Assembly (NCBI RefSeq): GCF_001659605.2
Contig: NC_035161.2
Span: 41,373,956 to 41,437,955 of the forward strand
Reading direction: 5' to 3'
DNA length: 64,000 bases
DNA from: Manihot esculenta
Lineage: Eukaryota > Streptophyta > Magnoliopsida > Malpighiales > Euphorbiaceae
The notes below the pieces were generated by a model, which was not told the origin of the DNA, did not search any database, and saw nothing but the letters and a program-made list of their open reading frames with translations. This document shows, in pieces, positions 23,302 to 35,795 of this stretch (positions within the stretch are counted from its first letter, which is position 1; each line of letters starts with the position of its first letter). Both the position numbers and the translations under genes were made by a program.

Positions 23302-23638
23302 GCATGTAGTCCTTGTGAAGGTAGTGAAGATGCCTTACACAACCTGCTCTGCCAGGTCTCGGACTCTCGGGCCACTTGATTACTAACATTTTGATCACCA
23401 CCCATCTGGATGGTGTACTCCAGGTGCAGTTGGAGTTTTGTTGTATATATGGAGATAATTAATATTTTGGGGCATGTAGTCCTTGTGAAGGTAGTGAAGA
23501 TGCCTTACACAACCTGCTCTGCCAGGTCTCGGACTCTCGGGCCACTTGATTACTAACATTTTGATCACCACCCATCTGGATGGTGTACTCCAGGTGCAGT
23601 TGGAGTTTTGTTGTATATATGGAGATAATTAATATTTT
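23302..23638. repeat. 170-bp tandem duplication in the MED12 3' region
   Basis: Units 23302-23471 and 23472-23638 are identical by eye over about 168 bases. They begin 148 bases after the MED12 stop codon, probably within its 3' UTR. Confidence 0.93.
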
Positions 23639-25094
23639 TTTTTACTTCACTGATTCATTAGAGTCAAATCTCTCAGGAATAATTTGTATCTATTTCATGT
23701 GCATCAATCTATTGTTGCATCCTCTCTATCTCTGTCACCTCTTCGGGACTTGAATATGTGCACGCATGCACATCCACTGATGTGAGGGTGCAAGCGATGG
23801 CTTAATACATGATGGATCGGAATGTTCAGAGTCAGCTTATTATCTTCTGCATTAGGGTTAGAACATTGTTGCTTCATCAAACACATCATCATTCCCCTTC
23901 GAGTTGTATGATATCGGCCTAATTTTGTAATTATTTACAGATGGCTATGATCTGTTAAATTTTAAAATGAAATATAATTTACAAGTGATATGTTGAATGA
24001 TAGAATCCAGAATTCCGTGTATTATATTTCTGTTAATAATAGAGCCAATGATGCTGATTTTGCTAGTGAAAAATAGTCTTGGAATTGGTCTTTCTTAATC
24101 TTTAGTGTGAGACATTTGAAATGTAAAGATCAAGATACTTGAAATGTTCATGTAATATTACCCAGAAACTTGATCAAGATGCCTTGCAGATCTCATATGT
24201 TCTTGGAACCTTATTTTGCCTCCATTTGTGTATGAAGCATACAATGTTTCCATTGATTGCTTTTCTTACTATTTATCCCCTGTCCTAGGGGCTGCTCTGA
24301 AATTTAGGAATCATATCGTTATTTATATGTGAAGATCTGATAATTGTACAAGTGTAGACACTCTGGTTCGCTGAAGCCACCGAGTAGTAGCTTTGCGATT
24401 CAGAAAAAGCCTCAGGCTCCAAAAGCATAGGGACAACCAGGTCGGCCGCTACTTCCTTAGTACTAATGCTCTTGTGACGTTTGCTCTTCGACCTTGATTC
24501 CGCTTATAATCCACATTTCTTGTTCAAAGTTGTTTCCCACACAGCTCCTTTGCCATTTTCCAACTGTCTTCTTCTGCCACTCTCTTTCCCGGTTGTAAGT
24601 TTTATCATCTCTTTCGCGCGTACTTGATCTTGTGCAATTTTTTATTTGGTTAGGATTTAGGAAAAAGAAATTAGATAAGATGATGTGATCATTTTCTTTA
24701 CATAGAACTTTGGATGATCGCTCCTTGTTACAAATATGGATAATGAGAAGGGAGAAATCCGTGTCCGCCGAAATTCCACGTAGCGGGTAATATCTCAAGA
24801 TGAAGCCAAAGCTCTAGAAAAGTGATCGAAGGAAATAAAGGACACCATATACAAGTCCAAGATTGATTCTCTCTTCTGTTTCTCGTCCGAGAAACGGTTT
24901 CCGCCTTTACGGCTCAGAAGTGGTTCCGTCACCGAGTAATGAAGCAAATGGTGGTAACCCATTTTTATTATTTTATGTTTCTACCAAGGCTAAATTATTA
25001 TCAGGTAATTTTATTTTGATTTCTGTTTTGTACGTTTGTTATATTTTTAGCAGTCATATAATGCATTTTTATACTAGTAAAAAAAATTATTTTA
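23639..25094. other. Intergenic, no gene recognised
   Basis: I see no protein similarity in any frame. The part from 24360 to 24960 is less AT-rich than its surroundings and holds a donor-like GGTTGTAAGTTT, so an untranslated exon or non-coding transcript is possible, but nothing proves it. Confidence 0.4.
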
Positions 25095-25103
25095 TTAAAA
25101 TTA

Positions 25104-26049
25104 GGGTAATTTACGATTTAGTCCCTGGGTATTACCATTATTAACAAGTCAGTCCCTGTATTTTTAGAAACCTATTAAAACGTCCTTATGTTTTCTTTCC
25201 GTCAACGAAATAGTCCTTCTGTCTATTTTTGTCGTTAAAAATATAGTAAAAGACTATATTACCCCCATTATTTTTCTCCTTCTCCTCTTCCTTCCTTTTC
25301 TTCTTCATCAATTCTTCTTCTGCTTCTTCTTCTTCTCCTTCTTCTTCTTCTCCTTCTTCTCCTTCTTCTCCTTCTTTTGCTTCTTTTTCTTCTTTCTCTT
25401 CTTCTTCTTCTTTCTCTTCTTCTTCTTCTTCTTCTCATTCTTCTTCTTCTTCTTTTTCTTCTTTCTCTTCTTCTTCTTCTTCTTCTTCTTCTCCTTTTTC
25501 TTCTTTCTCTTCTTCTTCTTTTTCTTCTTCTTCTTTTTCTTCTTCTTCTTCTTCTTCTTCTTCTCCTCCTCCTTCTTCTTCTTCTCCTTCTTCTTCTTCT
25601 TCTTCTTCTTCTTTTTCTTTTTCGGAGGAGGAGGAGGAGGAGGACGAAAGAAAAGACAGGGACTATTTCGTTGACAAAAAGAAACGATAAGGACGTTTTA
25701 ATAGATCTGAGAAAAGATAGGGACTATTTAGTTGACATAAAAAAATGATAAGGACGTTTTAATAGATATGAAAAAAGATAAAAATATTTTAATAGATTTT
25801 TGAAAATGTAAGGACTAACTTGTTAATAATTGTAATATACAAGGACTAAATAAATGATTTTATTTGAGGGTAAAATTGGATTTTAAAAATTTTCTCTCTC
25901 CTCCTTTATCTAATTTTAACGGAAAATAGGACGGAATGACTATTTCGTTGACGGAAATAAAACATAAGGACGTTTTAATAGGTTTCTAAAAATGCAGGGA
26001 CTGATTTGTTAATAATGGTAATATTCAGGGACTAAATCGTAAATTACCC
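25104..26049. mobile_element. Non-autonomous Mutator-like TIR element (MITE) with TTC tract
   Basis: Terminal inverted repeats of about 137 bp begin GGGTAATTTACGATTTAGTC and end with its complement. They differ at only about six or seven places. The 9-bp direct duplication TTAAAATTA flanks both ends (25095-25103 and 26050-26058), the size typical of the Mutator superfamily. No transposase is present. The interior is a pyrimidine-rich TTC/CTT tract (25273-25622), a short GGA run, and extra degenerate copies of the right-terminal sequence. Confidence 0.9.
25273..25645. repeat. TTC/CTT microsatellite followed by GGA run
   Basis: About 350 bases of almost pure pyrimidine with imperfect TTC units, then GGA repeats (about 25625-25645). 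It lies wholly inside the TIR element. The open frames of poly-leucine across it are repeat artefacts. Confidence 0.95.
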
Positions 26050-26058
26050 TTAAAATTA

Positions 26059-26713
26059 TTATCTATATTTTAATCGCCTAATTGAAATGGTTATACATTT
26101 TATAAAATTCAATTCTTTTTATTCCTTTTATTCTTTATCACAGCAATTAAATATTTATTAAATAGTTAAAATTAATAAATATTTATTTTTCTACAAAATA
26201 AGTAAATTAATATAAAGAATTTAAATTAATAATTAATTTTAGCTGATAGTAGTTTACCTTTATTTGTAATCTTTTGATGTAACTATTCTATTGTATGTAC
26301 AGGACCACTGCAGCAGACAGCAGTCACTGCCAATGTACAGATCATTCCATAGCATGCTTCTTTCTGTCTTTATTTCTTTTCTTTTCTTTTTCCTTTTTTG
26401 TTTCTACGGACCTGATTTCTTTTCAGTTGAATATTTAACTTTTTTTTTCCCTTTTCTTTTCTTCTCGAGGTTTTGGAAGCTTTAGCTTGTTTCACTAGAA
26501 GCAAAATGTACATATATTGCTTAAAGTCGGAACTGATAATTTAGTGCATTACAGATATATCATACTGATTTAATTCCAGAACAAGTAAATAGATTTCCTA
26601 GATTCTTCTAACTACTTTTTTTTTCCCCTTTTTTTTGTGTGTGCCCTTGTGTTCTACAAAAATTGTTCATCTGTGGTTGGAGGAGAACTCCTGCATTAAG
26701 ATTTTTTAGCTTA
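26059..26713. other. Intergenic; 3' flank of the RopGEF gene
   Basis: AT-rich with T-runs. The right part (about 26500-26713) probably holds the 3' UTR of the minus-strand RopGEF. No other gene is visible. Confidence 0.5.
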
Positions 26714-28660
26714 CTATTGACCTCGACTTCTTACAGATTGATCCACAAAAAGAACATCTTCAATCCAAGCTACTATGTTGAATGCTAGGCCTTCTAAGAC
26801 TCTCGAGTAGCTCTCGAGGATTGCTTGTCCCACATCCTGCAATATTCACATTTCATTGTTAAGATTCATCACTGAAGCACAGCAATTTAGGAACGAAATA
26901 TCGTTTTGACTTACCCGATTGTACTGTATCTTGCATGTGTCCAGGGACGTCTGTGAAAGTTCAGGATACTTCCGCTTCAAGCAGAAGAGCAAACTCTCTG
27001 CTCTTTCTGCTAAAGCATGATTTTTGTCTGTTCGATCCATGTCAGACATGAGGTCTTTTACCATTTCCCAGGACGATTTTGAATTCTTCATGCACGCTTT
27101 ACGTCTCCACGTGTACATTGAAGCTTCTACTCGGTCTGCAAGCTCGAGTGCTTCATGTTCTGATGCTATATTGAGACAGTCCAGAACATGGTCTGGGGAA
27201 AATTTGTCTGTTGAACACATGTAGCGGTAAATTATGTCCCCTACACTCGCTCTTCCACTCTGAATTTGCATCGGACAAATTGTTAAATTTTGGAGTCAGT
27301 AACGTTCAACTGTTAGTGCTAATGATTTGGCTAGAAAGGAGGGGCTAACCTTGGGAAGTGATTCTATGTATGTGTCTGGAATATCCATTTCAGCAAGAAT
27401 ACTACTATTAATGGCCATGGCTGCTTTGTGAATTTGATTAGCAGAGTCACGTTTGTGTCTCAAGTGCTTCCTTGACTTCTCAGAGAGACCGCCTGGAGGA
27501 ACACAAGGAACTGGCACCCACCATTTCTCCTCTTTCCGCTGAACAATAACTCTGCGAAATGAACCCGAACGAGTTGAATTTGATGACATGCTTCCTTGTT
27601 CTGCATACCAGAATTCAATATCGTGGAACCCATCGAGTATCTCCTGTCAAATAAAAATGTTTGTTACTGTGAGCTACGAGCTTTGAAAGAAAACAGAACT
27701 GCTGTGATTTGAGCAAAAGAAAGGATCATCTTACGATGAGCATAGCATCAAGCTTTCTTAATGCAGGAAGGTTGATGTAAATATCAGATCGTAGTATGCC
27801 TTCCATCACCTGCAAAGCCAACGAACATGGTAATCAGAACATGATATCACTGAAATACCGATAATGTAGATCGTAAAAGTAACCTCCAGAGCTGTTCCAT
27901 CTTTTAAATTCTGCGACTTGGGGATGAATTCTACAATGTAATCACACACAGAAAGAAGACAATCCATTTCTCTCTTCCACATTGCTTTTTTCTCAGGTTT
28001 CAGGGGCTCCAACCTCAAATTCTGCCCGAACACAGTGGCTGCAGAAATTAACATCCATAAGCAATACCAGAAAAAACGGAAAACAAGAACATTCTTTCTT
28101 TTAGTGATTTACTGGTGTTGCGTTTGAAGTTTATGCACATACCATAGAGATTGGTTATGGAATTTGAGATTGTGACAGCCGTGCAGACGCCTTTTCCGCT
28201 TCCTGACATGTCTTCACCAAGCAAAAGCTTTGCGAATCTTTCTTTCATCGTCTCAATTTCTGCCAGAATTTTTCAATACAAGCAAAACTCGTCATTTTAT
28301 AAGAATTGATGTCACCAAAAAGACTCAAACTTTGCAGATTATAAGCTCACCTGGATCTACTAACTCTTGATCATCGATGATGTGCTTTCGTTGCTTCATA
28401 CCTAGCCTACCAAGGACAGGCTGATTAAGGGCTGCGGATTTGTTTGGTGGCCAGTGACAAGGAGAAGGTTCGCTTGAATAGCTGTTGTCTTCTATGGGGT
28501 CAGAGGGGTCAGAGAAGGCTGAGGTCTCTGAATAAGTCCGACGAAACAAGAAAGAGTCGCCACTTGTTGAAAACCCTGGAGTTTCAGTTTGATCCAGAGA
28601 AGACGGTGAGGGATGATAACCCACATCAGAACTATCATCGTAATTCGAAGAAGTGTCCAT
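26714..28660 (-). CDS. Rop guanine nucleotide exchange factor (PRONE family), 7 exons
   Basis: RopGEFs load GTP onto plant Rho-type GTPases (ROPs) at the plasma membrane, often downstream of receptor-like kinases, to direct polar growth. Exons (minus) are 28660-28351, 28259-28143, 28038-27884, 27809-27735, 27643-27350, 27259-26915 and 26836-26714. They join in frame to about 472 residues with stop TAG at 26714-26716. The N-terminal ~100 residues are Ser/Pro-rich and variable. The PRONE catalytic domain fills the rest: [21 protein letters not shown], the [15 protein letters not shown] block, and the C-terminal [13 protein letters not shown] and [19 protein letters not shown] blocks. The C-terminal tail is very short. 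The start at MDTSSNYDD is the first ATG after an acceptor-like sequence (…tcttttcag at about 28685), so an untranslated or short coding upstream exon may exist. Which RopGEF paralogue this is cannot be told. Confidence 0.92.
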
Positions 28661-31600
28661 TTGAGGCTTCAACTCTTCACTCTGAAAAGACAATCATGGA
28701 AGTGTGCACAAATTTGGTTAGTGGAACCTCTTTTTGATCATTAGAGAGACAAAACAGAATGATGGGTATTTAGCAGTAGTAGAATCTGATACTTTGGCCC
28801 GGGAATTGGCTTGAATTGCAGAGTTTATTCAGTACTGAGAGAAGGAAGAAAGATATAATATCAAAGAGAAGAAAAGAAAAAGAAGAAATGTTCATCTTTG
28901 TTGCTACAAAAAGCAAAAGGGGTTACTCATAGGTCGTTATTGTTATCAGAAATGGAAATAATTCACTGAAAGATTTATATGTAAAAGCAGTCTTAGGAAG
29001 ATTATTAATTCCCTTTTGGAATTAGGCAAACAGAAATTTGAAAATCTGAAGATAACGGTTAAACAAAAGCAACAGTCTAACGTTTCTTTAAACTTACCTT
29101 TAATGTGCGCAAGATTTGAATTTGAGAAGTTGATGCTAGTATGCCGCCGATTACCGTTTGAAACAGTTCCCTCCTATTCTATGCTTCTATTTCTCCCCTG
29201 TAAACTTTTCTTTCCAAAAGAAACACTTTCTTTGAGCAAACCCACATCACAATTATCATAAAAATGGAAAATTATCAGCCGTCTGATGGTGGAACCCTGA
29301 TCTCTGGTCAAGAAGAAAGGAAAGACCCAGTTGCAGAATTAGCAGAGTTTCACTTTCATGTAGCCAGAAGTTCGTCTGAACTGGACATGAATATATTAGT
29401 GGGTTAGTGGGGTTATAAATTGTTTGTAGGTTATATATCTATATAGAGGAAATTCAGCAAATAATTTCAATTTAATTTAATGAGAAATCAACCTTCTTGA
29501 CCACCTAACAATTATGATTTGATTGACATCAGTAGCTAATAGCTATGATGACCTGATTGGTCAATCATATATAGCCATCTAATGATCAAAGTACACCAGG
29601 CAATGAAATAAACAAAGGGAAGTATTATTTGGGAGTACAAATAAGCAGAAATAATTAAGTCCATCCGTATTATATATTAATTTATATCTGACAGTCACTT
29701 ATTAATTTGATTTCATACACTTGATAAAAACAAGTGTTTAATTCTCACCTAACTCAATTGCATTTCACCAAAATTCAGTTAATGAGACAAGCGCTTTAAC
29801 TTATTTCACATGTGAAACCTATATAATTTATCTTTATGAATCAAGAATTGCAGTGCTTTGGCAGATTTATGACCTCATAATACTGGATGCAAGAGAAACA
29901 TGGATTTTACTTTTTTTTTTTTTTTTTTTGAGAGAGAGAGAGAGAGAGAGAGGTGAATATGTGATTCACATGATCGTGAAAGACAAGTTGTTGATTCATA
30001 ATGCGGGATGAGGTGGGTCTTGATCTGCATGTGAACCATAGGGAATAAGATGCTCACATTGTTTCAAGCACTAAAACGATTTGATTCACATGAACACTTG
30101 TTTTAATTAATTTTCCCAAGTTGGTTGGACCAGTGAGTCTAATTCCATTTCCAGTATTACATTCACAATAAACTAAATTTATCTGGAAAAATCTAATGAC
30201 GTCTTCATCTAATTCAGTTTCTTCTTCAATTTTGATATGGATTAGAGTTAATTATACTAGTTGAGGTGTAAGAATGCTATTAGCCTTTTTAATAAAAGTT
30301 AAAAGTCAATTTATATACTTAAAATTGTTGAATTTATTGAATTATAAAGGTTCAAGAGTGAAATTAGATTAAGAATATTACTGGACTTTTTTAAATAAAG
30401 ATTAGGGATTAATTTATACAATTGCTAACAGCTAAAATGGCTGCTGCCTAAAACTAAATATAAAAATCTCCAGAACGTGTTAGTTAGCTTGGTCGGAAGT
30501 TGGTTTAAAAGAGATGTCTAAGTAGATGATGCCTTCCCAACTCTCATTTAGACAAATTCACACACACACAAAAAAAAAGGGTCAGTTGAATAAAGTCGGT
30601 TCCTGTCCTGATAATATTTATTTAGAAGAATTTAAGGGATTTCTGAAAATGGGTGGTGAGGTAGACGTGCATCCCATTTCCCAAATTTCAGATTCATGAC
30701 CATTTCATTTGGCCTAAATAAATAAAGAGGAGGTATCTTCAGGTCAAAATATTTCTTTATTAAGCAAACGTATGAACAAACTTTAACTTGCAAAACAATA
30801 GAAAGTCTACTCCCTCATAACCATTGCTAAAATAATAGGTATTCTTGCCCATGAAGTTACTGAGCAAATTTCAGCAATCAATCAAGGACTCCTCAACTAC
30901 AAGTCCTGTGCCCATACAGTTACTAAACCAAGTTGAGCAGACCTTATGTTCCAAATCTCCAATCTAGTCTGTTCCTGGCAAAGTTTCCAAACAAGGATCA
31001 CAGAAATGCTTGAAAATTTCATAAACATGGAACTTACATTGGTAATGAATTTGAGTCCGACTTTCATCTCTCCCTTGTGTTATTGTATGGAGCTGGTTTT
31101 ACTTCAAGACTTCCTTTCCCTCCATGGTAGATTCTAAATCACACACAAAAGTATTGTTAAACTGAAAAGGTTTCAAAAAAACTAAGGAAACTTCTGCAGT
31201 TACATTTTTATTACACCTATAGCTACAGGAAGATATTATGACAATCCAAAATATCTGAGTGTAAAAAATTCCCTCTTACATTTATTCTCTTTGTTCTGAT
31301 TATTTTCAAGTTTAAAAAAGGTGGGGAAATATATTTAAAACTAAAATTAGAAACTTGATATTTTTGTTCCATGCAAAATTTAGAGTAATATTGAAATTCA
31401 AGAATCTTGATTGCTTGGCAGCATGTTCTTTGTGCTTGATAATCCCCTAACAACTATTATATGACAAGAATTCAAATTTGAAGTACCAGAGAAAATAAAA
31501 TCTACATTAGGTTGATTCAAGTGTTTCCAATCAATACTCAAACCTGAATTTCTAAATTCCACCATCCCTCTCACCTTTATCTGCATGATGAAGCTCAGGG

Positions 31601-32521
31601 CACTAGGCTGCTTTAATAAACTAATTACATTGCTAAACGAGTCATGTCTAAATAAATAAAAACGAAAACAGGGTTGTAAACCTGATGTACTTTGCTTTGA
31701 TTTACATCATTTCCACATCGTAGTGATAACATAATAGGCTGGTGTTGCTAGTTCCTACAACCAAGCAAATAAACTGAAACTATTAATGTGCTCTAGAGAA
31801 TCAAAAACTGAAAAAGCTTGAATAGGGAAAGGAAAATCTAGTTCCATTCCAGGGAGAAATTGGGACACAGATCCATCAAGAAACATGGCACTGTAGATAG
31901 TTTACAGCTGGGAGCAAGAAAAAAGAGTTATGGATACTATTTGTGTGTCTAATGCCCTTAGCAAAAACAAGTAGTACTTCAAGCATTCCTCTTGTGATTG
32001 AGAATTTGATTGTATCTGCTCTGTACAATTTATATAACAAAGAAATCAAAGAAATTGCACAAAACGAGTGGTGCCATACAGTACACAATTTTTTTTTTTT
32101 CAAGAGCCACCTAAAACTCAAAGTCAATCAACACAATCCTTTAGTTTAAATTCAAGCTTCATTCACCCTCTCATATATCGATATACCTCTTTTCCAGACA
32201 ACTACCACCTAAATGTGAATTCACTCTCTAAGACATGATTCAATAGCTATTTCAAATTTCTCAGGATTAACAAAGTGAAAAAAATCTATTGCAGTTCAAA
32301 TTTCAGAATTCAATCACATAGTGGCCAAACAAAAGTCTCAAGTTGAAAAGCTTTAATACATACAAAGAGCTATCAAACTCTCAGTCCTTAGCAATTACAA
32401 ATGTAGCTGAAAAATTTGAGAGACAAAACAACATGAATAGCACCAAGCACAAGAACAATTGAAAAATTACCTTTTATGATTAGTTAACTGGAAATAATGT
32501 ACAATGATTAAGTTGTTTCCA
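28661..32521. other. Intergenic between RopGEF and PPR genes
   Basis: The first few hundred bases should hold the RopGEF 5' UTR and promoter. A T-run followed by a GA microsatellite lies at about 29911-29951. The rest is AT-rich without recognisable coding sequence. A minus-strand AATAAA-type signal near 30750 could end a long 3' UTR of the PPR gene, but no splice model can be supported. Confidence 0.45.
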
Positions 32522-32617
32522 TTATGCTGCACATGTTCTCTTTGCAGATGCCTTCTCATCCACTAAATTTTTAAGCCTTTCGACATCTTTCTATCTACCC
32601 CCATCTGCATACAAGTC
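32522..32617 (-). pseudogene. Untranslated remnant of the PPR E domain
   Basis: Directly after the TGA, and in the same frame, the minus strand reads DLYADGG, then after a TAG KDVERLKNLVDEK. This is the standard NLYA..GRW.DV..LR..M..K block of E domains. A W to stop change (TGG to TAG) explains the second stop. Confidence 0.8.
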
Positions 32618-34426
32618 TCATAAAGTCTCATAACAGCTGGTGTCTTCTGGGTCGAGGGCACTGAGCTGTTGGAACACAAACTCTGCCACCTTAGTTGACC
32701 CCTCACATTTTGATCTACAACCAGCAAGAAGAGCTCCCCAGATTCTTTTGTCGGGCTCCACTGGCATTTCCTTTACAAATTTAAGAGCTTCCTCAATATT
32801 CCCTTGGCGACTTAGCAAATCCACCATGCAAGCATAGTGTGCAAGTTTTGGAGTGATTCCATGCTTTTCTTGCATAGAGTAAAACCAACGGCGACCTTCA
32901 TGCTCTAGCCCACATTGACTACAAGCAGATAAAACAGAAAGGAAAACAGTATCATTGGGCTTGACTCCACAATTCAACATTTTGGAGAATGTTTCAAGAG
33001 CCTCAAATCCATACCCATTCCACCCATATCCCTTAATCATTGAACTCCAACATACTACATCTTTGGTGGAAGTTTCATCAAAAAGCGCCTTACATTGCTT
33101 TATCCTTCCAAGTTTGCAGTATAAATCAATCAAGCAGGATTTCAAATAAATATTGGATGAGTAACCTGCTTTAGTTACAAACCCATGGATGCTTTCTCCA
33201 AGCTCCTGAGCACCTAGTGCAGTACATGCTTGTAAAAGGCTAACAAATGTGACCTTATTAGGCTTCTCATTTATGGATTGCATTTGCTTAAATGCACTCA
33301 AGGCATCATGAGGTTGCCCTCCTCGAGCATGTACTGAGATTATTGCACTCCATGCAATGAGATCTTTATTATCCAGCTGATCAAATACCATCCTAGCTGA
33401 ACCAAACTTCCCATACTTAGCATACATTTGAAGAAGCGAGGTGCCAACTGAAATAAAAGCCAAGAATCCATTTTTCTCTATGCAGGCATGAAATCCCAAT
33501 CCAAATTTAATCTCTTTTGCTTTTACTGATGCCAAAATTGCATGCCGGATAATGATTTCATCTGGTTCAATGTTAGAATATTGCATCTTCAAGAAAATAT
33601 TCAATCCTTCTCTAGGACATTCATTCTCAATACACATGCAAATCATAGTCCTCCACGAAACTAAATCCTTCTGCCACATTCCATTGAAAAGTGAAATCGA
33701 AGCCTTCAATTCCCCACTTTTTGCGTAGACATCCACAAGCGAGTTTTGAACATTTGTTAAAGAATAAAATACCCTTTTTATAGAAAACCCATGAATCTGA
33801 TTCACGAAACATAACCCACCAAGATGAGCACCAGCAGGTAAAACACTAATAACGGTCACGTGATTAGTCTCCATACCATAATAAAGCATTCTCCTAAAAT
33901 AATGAATGGCCTCCTTATACTTCTCATTCTTAACGCAGGCTGACACCATTGCGCTCCACAGTACCACATCCTTATGCAGTGAATGCTCAAATAACTTACA
34001 CGCTATTCCAATATCAAACATGGAATATAAGCCAAGAAGAGCTGTCACAACAGGAGCTTCTAGCTCAAACCCCAATTTTATCACATAAGCATGTGCTACC
34101 CGTATTACTTCTTGGCAACTGAATGCACCCAAGGCGCGTATTAAGCTCACCAATGTCACAAAGTTTGGCCTTTGGTCGCTCAATAGCATAGTTTTGAACA
34201 ACCCAATTGCCCGTTCATGCTGCTTTTTTCTAACCAGTTCAGAAATTTTAGATGTCCACAAGAATACGTTGTCTTTTTCGTGATAAAACTCGACCGAGTC
34301 TTTATAGCCTGTATATTCATGGAGAGTAGAAGTGAAATACAAACGATAAATGGAGTTCCTTATGTGCAAGTTTCGTTTAGCGATCTCATCGAACAGTTTA
34401 TGTGCAGTTTTTAGAAGATAACACAT
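32618..34426 (-). CDS. Pentatricopeptide repeat protein, PLS class with truncated E domain
   Basis: PLS-class PPR proteins bind single-stranded RNA in mitochondria or plastids, where most E-type members support C-to-U editing. This intronless frame gives 602 residues. Repeats of the 31-36 residue kind run throughout, for example DVVLWSAMVSACVKNEKYKEA, KDLIAWSAIISVHARGGQPH and PNDTVFLSVLSACSQCGLEHEG. An in-frame TAA lies upstream of the first ATG, so this start is firm. No clear organelle targeting peptide is seen. The C-terminus reaches the E domain (PDKRIWGALLAGCRSK) and stops at TGA (32618-32620). The conserved remainder of the E domain can still be read in the same frame behind it, as far as a TAA at 32522-32524 and interrupted by a TAG at 32591-32593. 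The gene may therefore be a degenerating copy; editing activity is doubtful. Confidence 0.88.
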   Translation of the reverse strand: MCYLLKTAHKLFDEIAKRNLHIRNSIYRLYFTSTLHEYTGYKDSVEFYHEKDNVFLWTSKISELVRKKQHERAIGLFKTMLLSDQRPNFVTLVSLIRALGAFSCQEVIRVAHAYVIKLGFELEAPVVTALLGLYSMFDIGIACKLFEHSLHKDVVLWSAMVSACVKNEKYKEAIHYFRRMLYYGMETNHVTVISVLPAGAHLGGLCFVNQIHGFSIKRVFYSLTNVQNSLVDVYAKSGELKASISLFNGMWQKDLVSWRTMICMCIENECPREGLNIFLKMQYSNIEPDEIIIRHAILASVKAKEIKFGLGFHACIEKNGFLAFISVGTSLLQMYAKYGKFGSARMVFDQLDNKDLIAWSAIISVHARGGQPHDALSAFKQMQSINEKPNKVTFVSLLQACTALGAQELGESIHGFVTKAGYSSNIYLKSCLIDLYCKLGRIKQCKALFDETSTKDVVCWSSMIKGYGWNGYGFEALETFSKMLNCGVKPNDTVFLSVLSACSQCGLEHEGRRWFYSMQEKHGITPKLAHYACMVDLLSRQGNIEEALKFVKEMPVEPDKRIWGALLAGCRSKCEGSTKVAEFVFQQLSALDPEDTSCYETL

Positions 34427-35795
34427 AATAATCAGATTGGCTTAGCGTGATGTCAAAGGTAGATACTTCAAACTTTCAGAGGGGTTTGGTCATGAAAGAG
34501 GCTTTTCGTTTTTGGATCATGAGAGGGTGAGCAATGGAGAGAGGATTCTCTATGTGCATAGACCCTGGTGAAAGTGAGACGACGGGGAAAAATAGACGTT
34601 GAGGAATCAATGAAGGCGTGTAATTAGACGTTCAAAGCTGGGGTTTGGGGAAGAAACAGCGTAGTATAGACTTTAACCCAGAGAATTAAGCAGGAGAAGC
34701 ACAAGCATCACCTTCTCGCCTTGACGCTTCACGCAGGGAAGCCATAAACGGCTCCGTATCGCTCAAATAAATTCTTTTTTTATTATTTTTTTTAATGTTC
34801 AGGTTAATCACAGCATGCCTCCTTGAAATTTCCATATTTTAGCAATTTATCTCTCTATTATCATATCAATAGAAAAATAAATTACATATATATATAATTT
34901 TAAGGGCTTAGAAGAATTTTATAATATAATATATAATGTAATTCAGAGATTATAGGGTCAGACAAAGTTAATAATTTCATGATAAAATTTTTTAAGTGTT
35001 TGTCTGATATATTTACTGCATTTTTTTCTAGATCAGTTTATAAATAACTTGAAATTCTGTGATTATTTTATTTTTATTAAAATAAATTTTCAATAACTCC
35101 ACTAGTTAAACTAATCATAGTTCATTTAGAGGTAATAAATTAATAACAATGCTTTGATTTGGTTTAGTTGTCGAGCCTTGTATGGCATTGGGGAAGGCAA
35201 TCTAGTCTTTTCTTAGATCTCCACCAGATCGGCTTCGTCTGGTCTGGTTAAGGGTCGATTTCGGTTTGAAACCTCGATTCAATTCGAATTACAAATCAAA
35301 ATGGAATCAATTCAATTTATAACGGTTTGAAAATGACTTTGAACGATTTTACAGTGGTTAAATGGTCTAATCTGGGCTGAGCAGCTTTGGGCTTTTGCGC
35401 CATCTTGCTCTAAGGGCTTGGTAGGTTGTTTAAGTTTCTGACCGGCCTTCCATAAATGGCGATGGCTTTTTAATATTTGATTTTTATTTATTTCTTGCAT
35501 TTTCTGAGGCAGAGAAATAGTCTCCTTCTTCATAGATTTTGCTAAGGACAATTGGGTTTGTTATCATTTGTTCATTGGCTGAGTGTCAATAACTTACGAT
35601 ACTTGGTACCCATCCCCATATCCCCTATCAAAAGAAATAAAAGGTTGTAAAACTTCATTTTCAATGTCTAGAAACAATTGATAAACACAGCATTAGGAAC
35701 CAGTTTCAATTTTAAGCAGCTACAGATAGAGATTAGGCAACTAAGTAGAACTACTACTGAACAGGGATATGTTGAGATATAACACCCTTCAACTC
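34427..35795. other. Intergenic between PPR and bHLH genes
   Basis: Promoter side of the PPR gene (34427-34760), then AT-rich sequence. No coding sequence is recognisable. The stretch 35160-35560 has repeat-like GGTTTGAAA/GGTTCGA wording, but no element ends were found. Confidence 0.4.

Noticed and set aside
23704..24798. Small open frames (62 and 111 codons) on the minus strand behind MED12
   Set aside because: No similarity, poor start context and no splice partners; treated as chance.
25377..25748. 123-codon poly-leucine open frame
   Set aside because: It is a translation of the TTC/CTT microsatellite inside a TIR element and has no domain.
28661..28693. RopGEF start upstream of 28660
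   Set aside because: The in-frame codon at 28693 is TTG, not ATG, and the sequence there looks like a splice acceptor. The ATG at 28660 was used instead.
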